This document shows, in pieces, positions 35,403 through 40,932 of a stretch of 40,932 nt of DNA. This stretch comes from Magnetococcales bacterium DC0425bin3 (GTDB lineage Bacteria > Pseudomonadota > Magnetococcia > Magnetococcales > DC0425bin3): the NCBI GenBank assembly GCA_002753665.1, contig PEAP01000020.1, positions 1 to 40,932 on the forward strand. The letters are read 5' to 3'. The notes beneath the pieces were generated by a model, which was not told the origin of the DNA, did no database searches, and saw only the letters and a list, made by a program, of their open reading frames with translations. The position numbers were made by a program, and so were the translations under genes. Each line of letters opens with the position of its first letter. Positions within the stretch are counted from its first letter, which is position 1.

Positions 35403-37216
35403 ACGCCAATCCGGTGGCCACCGAAACCGAGGAAACCCGCTACGGCGCCGTGGACCTGAAAATCATGGTCCGCTTCTTCGGCTATGCCCGTCCCTATGGC
35501 CGCTGGCTGCTGGTCGCCCTGCTGCTGCTGCCCCTGGGCGCCCTGGTGCAGCTGGCCCAACCCCTGATGATCAAGCAGGCGGTGGACAATCATCTGATGC
35601 CCGGCACCCTGGACGGATTCGGCTGGGTCCTGGCCGCCTGGCTGGGGTTGATCCTGGCCCAGCTCGCCCTGGGCTATCTCCAGACCCTGGTCAACGCCCT
35701 GCTGGGCCAGCGGGTGATCCGCGACCTGCGCAGCCACCTGTTCGCCCATCTGTCAGGCCTGGAAGCGGCGTTCTTCGCCCGCTGGGCCAGCGGGCGCCTC
35801 ACCAACCGCCTCACCAACGATACCGAGGTGGTCAGCCAGATGGTGAGCGCCGGCCTGCTCAATCTGGCCGGCGATCTGTTGCTGCTGATAGGCATCGGGT
35901 TGGGCATGATCCATCTCTCCCCGCCCCTGTCGCTGGTGGCCCTGCTGGCCATGCCGGTGATCGTGGCCGGCACCCTGTTGGTGGCGCGGATCTTCCGCCG
36001 GCTGCACCGCCGGGCGCGGCTGCTGTTGGCCGGCATGGCCAGTCTGCTCACCGAGGAGATCGACGGCCACCAGGTGGTGCGCCTGTTCCGCCGCCAGGCC
36101 CACAACGACGCCTTGTTCGACCGCAGCAACCGGGACTACCTGGAGACCAGCAAGCAGGCCAACTTCTGGGAGGCGTTCCAATACAGCTTCGTGGAGGCGG
36201 TCTCCACCCTCACCGACTGGCACCCAATAACCGATAAAGGGTGGCTGCGGGAGGCGGGAGATGGCGCCTCCATCGGCACCCTGGTGGCCTTCATCGACTA
36301 TCTGCGACGCATCTTCTTCCCCATCCGCGATCTGTCGTCCAAATTCACCACCCTCCAGGCATCCATGACCGCCCTGGAGCGGATCTTCCACCTGCTGGAC
36401 CGCCCGCCGACCCTCACCGATCCGCCCGCCGCCACCATCGCCCTCCCCGACCCGGTCCGGGGGGCCATCACCTGCCAGGGGGTGCAGTTCGACTACGGCC
36501 AGGAGCCGATCCTGCAGGGCATCGACCTGGACATCCGCCCCGGGGAGAAGGTCGCCATCGCCGGGCCCACCGGGGCCGGCAAAAGCACCCTGATCAAGCT
36601 CCTCAACCGCAGCCACGATCCCACCCACGGTCGGGTGTTGCTGGACGGGGTGGACCTGCGGGAGATTCCCCTGGCCCGGCTGCGGCGCCTGGTGGGGGTG
36701 GTGCAGCAGGAAACTTTCCTGTTCGCCGGCACCGTGGCGGACAACATCGGCCTGGGGGACCCGGCCATCACCCCGGATGTCATTCGGGCGGCGGCCGGGG
36801 AGGTGGGCGCCCTGGACTTCATCGATCGTCTGCCCCAAGGCATCTATACTCCCCTGGCCGAGCGGGGCGTCAACCTCTCCGCCGGCCAGCGGCAGCTGCT
36901 GGGCCTGGCCCGGGTGCTGGCCTTCGATCCCCGCATCCTGGTGATGGACGAAGCCACCAGCTCGGTGGACACCATCAGCGAACGCCACATCCAGGCGGCC
37001 ATGAAACGGCTGTTGCAGCAGCGCACCGCCCTGATCGTGGCCCATCGCCTGAGTACCATTCTCGATGCCGACCGCATCGTGGTCCTTGCCGGTGGACGGG
37101 TGATCGAGCAGGGCACCCATGGGGAACTTCTGGCCCACGACGGGCTCTACGCCCGTTTGTATGCCTTGCAGTTCCGGCAATTGACCGATCCGGCCTCCGG
37201 GCCGGCCGTTGTCTGA
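35399..37216 (+). CDS. ABC exporter half-transporter, catalytic subunit (MdlB-like)
   Basis: 605 residues with an N-terminal six-helix domain and a C-terminal ATPase. Walker A is GPTGAGKST (389-397), the signature is LSAGQRQL, and Walker B RILVMDEATSSVD has the catalytic Glu518. The H-loop is VAHRLST. It pairs with the upstream degenerate half. An oddity lies around residues 272-289. Where relatives have a hydrophobic fifth helix before GTLVAFIDYLRRIFFPIRDL, this protein reads TDWHPITDKGWLREAGDG, which is hydrophilic and encoded by locally AT-richer DNA near 36220-36245. That may be a local sequence error, a mutation or a real divergence. The rest of the protein is intact. Confidence 0.93.
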   Translation: MNANPVATETEETRYGAVDLKIMVRFFGYARPYGRWLLVALLLLPLGALVQLAQPLMIKQAVDNHLMPGTLDGFGWVLAAWLGLILAQLALGYLQTLVNALLGQRVIRDLRSHLFAHLSGLEAAFFARWASGRLTNRLTNDTEVVSQMVSAGLLNLAGDLLLLIGIGLGMIHLSPPLSLVALLAMPVIVAGTLLVARIFRRLHRRARLLLAGMASLLTEEIDGHQVVRLFRRQAHNDALFDRSNRDYLETSKQANFWEAFQYSFVEAVSTLTDWHPITDKGWLREAGDGASIGTLVAFIDYLRRIFFPIRDLSSKFTTLQASMTALERIFHLLDRPPTLTDPPAATIALPDPVRGAITCQGVQFDYGQEPILQGIDLDIRPGEKVAIAGPTGAGKSTLIKLLNRSHDPTHGRVLLDGVDLREIPLARLRRLVGVVQQETFLFAGTVADNIGLGDPAITPDVIRAAAGEVGALDFIDRLPQGIYTPLAERGVNLSAGQRQLLGLARVLAFDPRILVMDEATSSVDTISERHIQAAMKRLLQQRTALIVAHRLSTILDADRIVVLAGGRVIEQGTHGELLAHDGLYARLYALQFRQLTDPASGPAVV

Positions 37217-37243
37217 CCCGCATCTCCCAGCCCGAGGGCCGCC

Positions 37244-37897
37244 ATGCCACATGGATCGACAGAACAGCTCTGGGCAGAAGGTTGCCTCGGCCCGTTCCCC
37301 GGCGGCTGCGGGATGGCCGACCTGCTGGTATCCCGGGCCGGGGATCCGGGCCGTCGCTGGCGTCTGGATACCGATGGCCGTCTGCACCAGCCCCTGGACC
37401 GGGCCGCCATGGCCCGGCTGGCGGCCGAGGGACAGCTATGGCTCTGGGAGCGTGACGCTGTCGGGATACTGACCGTGGACGACCGCCAGGCCGCCTTCTG
37501 GATCGGGCCGGAGCTGCGCCTGGCACTGGAGGGTGCCCTGGGCCTGCCCCTGCCCTGGGCGCCGTTCCAGCCGCTGCCCCTGGCCGGTGACGCCAGGGAG
37601 ATCGGGGTCATCGTGGCCGAGCGGACGTTGATCCGGGAATTCCGCCGCCGCCTGGGAGAGGAATATCGGCTCACCTATCGGGGTGGCGGGGAGGCCGCCA
37701 TGGACCTGAAGAGTTGGGCGCTGCGGGGTGCGTTGTTGGTGGGCGCCGACAACCGGGCGTCCTGCCGCGATTTTTTGGCCCAGGCCGCCCTGGCGGCGGG
37801 TCTGGCCGGCGACGATTCTCCGCCCCGGGAAATCCAGGACCTCCTGCATCCCTCCGACCAGGAACGGTTCCAGCGCTGGTGGCTGGAATGTTCGTGA
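37244..37897 (+). CDS. Hypothetical protein, last gene of the ABC exporter run
   Basis: A 217-residue protein I do not recognise. It has no signal peptide or membrane helix and is rich in Leu, Ala and Arg. Residues about 28-150 look like mixed alpha/beta (RRWRLDTDGRLHQPLD, IGVIVAERTLIREFRRRLGE). The C-terminus contains WALRGALLVGADNRASCRDF and ends in a charged helix. The start ATG at 37244 has GAGGG five bases upstream and lies 27 bases after the exporter gene, so it is probably co-transcribed with it. ATG 37313 (MADLLVSR) is an alternative start. Codon usage matches its neighbours, which supports real coding. Confidence 0.65.
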   Translation: MPHGSTEQLWAEGCLGPFPGGCGMADLLVSRAGDPGRRWRLDTDGRLHQPLDRAAMARLAAEGQLWLWERDAVGILTVDDRQAAFWIGPELRLALEGALGLPLPWAPFQPLPLAGDAREIGVIVAERTLIREFRRRLGEEYRLTYRGGGEAAMDLKSWALRGALLVGADNRASCRDFLAQAALAAGLAGDDSPPREIQDLLHPSDQERFQRWWLECS

Positions 37898-37951
37898 AAG
37901 CCGCGTCAGCGGCTTCCACGGTAAAGTCAGCCGGTTCGTAACGCCGGCTGA
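37894..37951. terminator. Two hairpins between convergent genes
   Basis: The first hairpin (37894-37919) has arms GTGAAAGCCGC and GCGGCTTCCAC, with one mismatch, and overlaps the stop codon of the upstream gene. The second (37927-37951) has arms TCAGCCGG and CCGGCTGA. They fill the gap between the convergent coding regions and probably serve both strands. The first resembles the hairpin of the family 2 repeat copy A but lacks its 20-nt head. Confidence 0.5.
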
Positions 37952-38152
37952 TCAGGAGCCCGGTGACCGCGAACGGCTGGTCGGATCGGATTCCTCGGCC
38001 AGACCATAGCGCCATTTGCGCACCAGGGATTCGGGCAGGTCCAGCGCCTCGGACAGGGTGCGGATGGAGAGGCAGGCATGCAGCTCATCCTCCTCGCCGA
38101 GGCCGACGGGCCACAGCCAGAATGCGGGGGGGGTCAGGCCGTTGGTGATCAT
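37952..38152 (-). CDS. Small hypothetical protein, possible helix-turn-helix
   Basis: 66 residues from ATG 38152, with AAGGA about ten bases upstream. The C-terminal half, LSIRTLSEALDLPESLVRKWRYGL, reads like a small helix-turn-helix (quoted only as a pattern: two helices around a DLPES turn). The N-terminal half is Trp/Pro-rich. I do not recognise a family. It contains an 8-C run (38126-38133 on the plus strand as G). The gene lies in its own space between the exporter run and the HD-GYP gene. A longer frame from 38218 is possible but has a poorer start. Confidence 0.45.
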   Translation of the reverse strand: MITNGLTPPAFWLWPVGLGEEDELHACLSIRTLSEALDLPESLVRKWRYGLAEESDPTSRSRSPGS

Positions 38153-38284
38153 CGGTTTCTGTTCCTTCCATGGGCGGAAACTGGGCCAATCAAGACTTGC
38201 AAGAACCGCACCGATCAAACCATAACAAGCGGTTCCGGGCCGATTCCCCCCATCCTCCCGGCCCCGACGTCAAAAGGCTGTCTC

Positions 38285-38308
38285 CCCCGGCCGCTCAAGC
38301 GGCCGGGG
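38285..38308 (-). terminator. Perfect palindrome over the stop codon of the HD-GYP-like gene
   Basis: Arms CCCCGGCCGCT and AGCGGCCGGGG flank a 2-base centre, and the TGA stop lies within the palindrome. A CCTTTTG follows about ten bases later on the minus strand. It is very stable, but the weak T-run makes the termination efficiency uncertain. Confidence 0.5.
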
Positions 38309-40370
38309 TCGGGGTCCAATGGGGGCCGGGTTGGATATGGCTCAGGTCGGGCAGGTCGATCACCGGGCTGAAATCCATCTCCACCACGCCAATGGTCTCC
38401 ACCAGGAACTGCTGAAGGGGATCGAGTTTCTCGGGGGCGGCGGTCTTGAGGTCCTTCCACTGGTCCCCCTCCCGCACGAAGGCCACCTTGGCCTTGCACA
38501 CCCCGTCGATCTCCTCCACCACCAGCATGTCGTAGAAAATCCGCGTCTCGGTCTGGTAGCCCAGCAGCTCCAGGATGTCCGGGGTGAAGACCACCCGGTG
38601 GGATTCCGCTACGCCCAGGGCCGCCAGGTGCGGCGGCTGCAGGCCGATCTCCAGACGGGACAACTGGTCCACCCGCAGGCCATAGCTCTTGACCTCCACG
38701 CCTTTCTTCTCCAACAGGGGCAACAGGCCCAGCGTGTCCAGCGCCTCCGGGGTGAGACGATGCTCGTAGGCGGGCAGGTGGATAATGTGGGGCGTGCCCT
38801 TGTCCAGGCCGAGCTGGCCCAACCGCTTGACGATGTGATGCACCCCACCCCGGCTCATCAGCCGCTCCAGGGCAATGCCCCCCTCCTCCCGGATCACTTC
38901 CGGGGAGAAGCCTTGGATCACCAGGGACGACAGCAGATCGGCCTCGACCAGTTTCTCATGGCTGACCCAGCGGCGGAAGATCTGCAGCCCAACGCGCTGC
39001 TCGGCCCGGGCGATCCGTTTCTTCAGGGTCTGGATGCCCAGCTCGACCACCCGCACCCCGACATCGATGGCGGCCTTCTCCCCCAGGGCGACCGCCTCCC
39101 GCACGGGCATTCCGCCGCAGCGTCGCACCTTGTCCACCGTCGCCCCCCCCAGCTCCCGGGCGGTCAGGCCCACCCGCTCCAGCTCCTCCAGGGTCAGCAG
39201 GTGGCGGGATTTGGGTAGCAGGGCGACCCGGGGTGGGGCGAAATTGTGGATCTCGATCTCCCGGGGCAGGGCCACGCAGAAATTTCGCGGCAGCAGGTGG
39301 GGGTGTTCCCGGCGGTAGACCTGATACCAAGTCTCGAAATGGCGGGGGTTGAAATGGCCATGGAGGGCATCGAATACCATGATCACCAGCACCTTGAACG
39401 GCCCGATGCGCTTCTTGTACGACCGGATCTCCTCCAGGGCGGCCACCATGTCGACGATGGCAGCCTGCTGGGCGGTGTCGATGCCGTCCGGGCCCAACCG
39501 GGCCAGTACCTGGCCCATGTCGATGCCCATCTGTTTCTTGAGGTATTTGCGAAAGGTGGTCAGCCCCCCATAGCCTTTGCCCGGCACCTGGGCATACCAT
39601 TCGTGGTGCAGCAGGGCCGTGAAGGCGGCCCGGTGTTCCTCGGGCTGGTCTGGATGGTAGAGCAGCTTGAAGCCGAACAGGCTGTGAAGCTGCATCTCCT
39701 GCCATTGCACTCGATCCAACGCCCCCGGCCAGTTGAGGGTACTCAGCTTGACCCGGGACTTGCCGATGTCGTGCTGGATCACCGCCATCACCCGCTGGAT
39801 GGTTTCGGCCTCCCCCAACCCCAGGGCCTTGGCGATGGCCATCTCGTTGAGACCGGCCACAATGCTGTGATTGCCGGATCCGGGATGGTGCTGCTGCAGA
39901 TCGTTGAGATGCTGGATGGCCTTGGGGCTGAAGCAGGAGTAAACCGTGCGCAGGTTGCGCTGCACGATCTCCTTGAACTGGCGGATGCCCTGATGGTTCC
40001 TGAGGATCTCCACCGCGGTCATCACCGCCTGGTTTTCCTGGCACAGCACCTGATCGATGATGTCGAAGGCCTGCTGCATCTGCCCGGCGACCGACTCCAC
40101 CATCTCCATGCCCCGGGGCCGGGCCTTGACCGTGGTGATAACGCCGAGTTCCTTCAAACGCCTCAGGCGCTGCACCACCGTCCCGTCGATGGCCTCCCCG
40201 TCCCGGTAGGCGTAGCCGCCATGGCCGTTGGGCACATCCTCGGCCAGCTCCATGCCGGCCCCCAGAACCGTCAGGTCCTGCTCGCTGTCGATCCGAAACA
40301 CCGCCGCGCAACTGGCCTGCTCGGCGCCGGCGGCCGTCGCGGCCGTCTGGTCAACTGCGCTGTCCGGCAT
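38295..40370 (-). CDS. HD-GYP-like phosphohydrolase with degenerate signature and unknown C-terminal half
   Basis: 691 residues. Residues about 32-85 resemble the short N-terminal domain common in HD-GYP proteins (VLGAGMELAEDV, then VVQRLRRLKELGVITT). An HD domain follows with His168, His200-Asp201 in VIQHDIGKSRV, His229 and His255-His256. Where active c-di-GMP phosphodiesterases have HHExxDGxGYP, this one reads HHEWYAQVPGKGYGG, so the Asp and Pro are lost; activity on c-di-GMP is doubtful. Residues about 330-691 match nothing I recognise. The start at 40370 has GAGG eight bases upstream; the longer frame to 40439 is translated repeat copy C. It may act as a c-di-GMP or nucleotide sensor. Confidence 0.75.
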   Translation of the reverse strand: MPDSAVDQTAATAAGAEQASCAAVFRIDSEQDLTVLGAGMELAEDVPNGHGGYAYRDGEAIDGTVVQRLRRLKELGVITTVKARPRGMEMVESVAGQMQQAFDIIDQVLCQENQAVMTAVEILRNHQGIRQFKEIVQRNLRTVYSCFSPKAIQHLNDLQQHHPGSGNHSIVAGLNEMAIAKALGLGEAETIQRVMAVIQHDIGKSRVKLSTLNWPGALDRVQWQEMQLHSLFGFKLLYHPDQPEEHRAAFTALLHHEWYAQVPGKGYGGLTTFRKYLKKQMGIDMGQVLARLGPDGIDTAQQAAIVDMVAALEEIRSYKKRIGPFKVLVIMVFDALHGHFNPRHFETWYQVYRREHPHLLPRNFCVALPREIEIHNFAPPRVALLPKSRHLLTLEELERVGLTARELGGATVDKVRRCGGMPVREAVALGEKAAIDVGVRVVELGIQTLKKRIARAEQRVGLQIFRRWVSHEKLVEADLLSSLVIQGFSPEVIREEGGIALERLMSRGGVHHIVKRLGQLGLDKGTPHIIHLPAYEHRLTPEALDTLGLLPLLEKKGVEVKSYGLRVDQLSRLEIGLQPPHLAALGVAESHRVVFTPDILELLGYQTETRIFYDMLVVEEIDGVCKAKVAFVREGDQWKDLKTAAPEKLDPLQQFLVETIGVVEMDFSPVIDLPDLSHIQPGPHWTPTPAA

Positions 40371-40400
40371 GGTGGCATCCTCATGCAAACTGTGCTGGAT

Positions 40401-40454
40401 GGGGGAGCGTCCCTCCATCCGCCACCGTGGCAGTCGCATCGCGACTGCCAGCGG
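40401..40454 (+). repeat. Short palindromic repeat, family 2, copy C
   Basis: The head GCGTCCCTCCATCCGCCACC (40407-40426) is followed by a perfect hairpin with arms TGGCAGTCGC and GCGACTGCCA and a terminal CGG. The stem sequence differs completely from copies A and B but pairing is kept. It lies 31 bases upstream of the HD-GYP-like gene start, probably inside its leader. Confidence 0.7.
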
Positions 40455-40507
40455 TTATCAATCGACACCGGCGGCCCCCGATTGGGCGACCGGCGGGATC
40501 CAGCCCC

Positions 40508-40537
40508 TGACACAGAACTGTATGACACAAAACTGTA
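40508..40537. promoter_or_regulatory. 15-bp tandem repeat, possible operator
   Basis: TGACACAGAACTGTA (40508-40522) is followed directly by TGACACAAAACTGTA (40523-40537). Each contains an ACAGAACTGT-like inverted repeat. It lies about 140 bases upstream of the HD-GYP-like gene and upstream of the RNA candidate on the other strand, so it could control either. Confidence 0.4.
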
Positions 40538-40674
40538 TCTGAGACGGTCCCGCGGCGTGGTCATGCCCGTCCAGGAGGCTCTGAATCCCCTATATTTAAA
40601 CATAATACCGCTGTCCGCGATCATGGCACGGATCATGCGGTAAGATTCTCAACAAAGGTCGGAAGGTTCCCCAG

Positions 40675-40896
40675 CGGATGCAACCCTACGCGAGAGGGCC
40701 GCAACGCGGGACTCATCCGGTCCCTTGGCGAAGAAGATGGGGGGCATCCCCGATTTCTCCCCTGACATCCTCTTTGCAAGGCATCGGTTCCCCCCCGAAC
40801 CGATGCTGGCGAGCGGCGGATCCCCCCGATCTTTCCGCCCTCGCCACCCTCTTTATCCTGGCCGGTCCGGACCCCCTCCAGACCGGCTTTTTTTTT
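40675..40896 (+). ncRNA. Candidate small RNA with six-cytosine hairpin loops
   Basis: A gene-free stretch with dense plus-strand structure ending in a clear terminator. A junction closed by CGGATG/CATCCG (40675-40717 region) holds two small hairpins, CCCT/AGGG and CCGC/GCGG. Then comes a 10-bp hairpin GCATCGGTTC/GAACCGATGC with loop CCCCCC (40781-40806). After it lies a long stem TGGCGAG/CTCGCCA with CGGCGG/CCGCC, whose loop also has six C (40807-40846), and then the terminator. Six-C loops are the hallmark of the actinobacterial 6C RNA; no relation is claimed. The 5' end is not defined: an AT-rich CATAAT at 40601 could be a -10 element but no good -35 is visible. The frame from ATG 40678 stays open but does not look like protein. 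Confidence 0.5.
40861..40896 (+). terminator. Intrinsic terminator of the RNA candidate
   Basis: Arms GCCGGTCCGGA and TCCAGACCGGC (one mismatch) around a C-rich loop are followed by nine T (40888-40896). This is a textbook plus-strand terminator. It implies a plus-strand transcript in a region with no convincing coding gene. Confidence 0.88.
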
Positions 40897-40932
40897 GCCT
40901 GCCCTGGAAGGCCCCGGGCGGCCTCCCGGGCC

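Noticed and set aside
40371-40439. N-terminal extension of the HD-GYP-like protein to 40439
   Set aside because: These codons come from repeat copy C; ATG 40370 has a suitable ribosome-binding site.
40704-40722. Minus-strand CGGATGAGTCC resembling a hammerhead ribozyme core
   Set aside because: The core should be CTGATGAG and the needed GAAA partner segment is absent.
40678-40932. Open frame from ATG 40678 to the window edge
   Set aside because: It runs through stable hairpins and an intrinsic terminator, is Pro/Arg-rich with no ribosome-binding site, and looks like chance openness in GC-rich DNA.

Overview
The window is GC-rich, tightly packed chromosomal DNA of a proteobacterium, mostly housekeeping genes. 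Three things point to the alphaproteobacterial side of the tree, possibly a deep lineage such as Magnetococcia: a PopZ-like gene directly upstream of valS, an elongator tRNA-Met of alphaproteobacterial form, and the general gene content. This placement is inference; there is no rRNA in the window.

Layout. (1) 1-5824, minus strand: a surface-sugar cluster (aspartate-type aminotransferase, DegT/WbpE-like aminotransferase, WlbA-like dehydrogenase, GT2 glycosyltransferase, multi-pass membrane protein cut by the window edge). (2) 5947-10140, plus strand: uvrB, then a laterally acquired-looking ATPase + DUF4276 (Toprim-like) pair and a decayed ATP-binding-protein tail. (3) 10168-11687, minus: periplasmic sulfurtransferase and a Maf/YceF pyrophosphatase. 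(4) 12125-15138, plus: pntA-pntB transhydrogenase. (5) 15129-33464, minus: a long co-directional run. From its upstream end it reads mltB, rlpA, dacC-like, prxQ, popZ-like, valS, nadC, birA, coaX, SPOR protein, tRNA-Met, RNase P RNA, ymdB, purC, purL. (6) 33564-37897, plus: a heterodimeric ABC exporter and an unknown protein. (7) 37952-40370, minus: a small unknown protein and a degenerate HD-GYP protein. (8) 40371-40932: a gene-free stretch with a short repeat, a tandem operator-like repeat and a probable small RNA ending in a strong terminator.

The main unusual signal is a roughly 148-bp element made of five consecutive hairpins. It occurs twice: once between maf and pntA, and once inside purL, where it is read in frame and adds about 49 residues to the linker between the synthetase and glutaminase domains. 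The two copies differ by paired, compensatory changes in the hairpin arms. This resembles the behaviour of Rickettsia palindromic elements. A second, shorter repeat family (a conserved 20-nt head followed by a variable hairpin) has three copies at gene borders.

Other points of interest are a PopZ-like scaffold whose acidic linker has expanded by tandem duplication, an RNA candidate with six-cytosine hairpin loops, an HD-GYP protein with a broken signature and a large unrecognised C-terminal half, and a 16-G tract in a membrane-protein gene.
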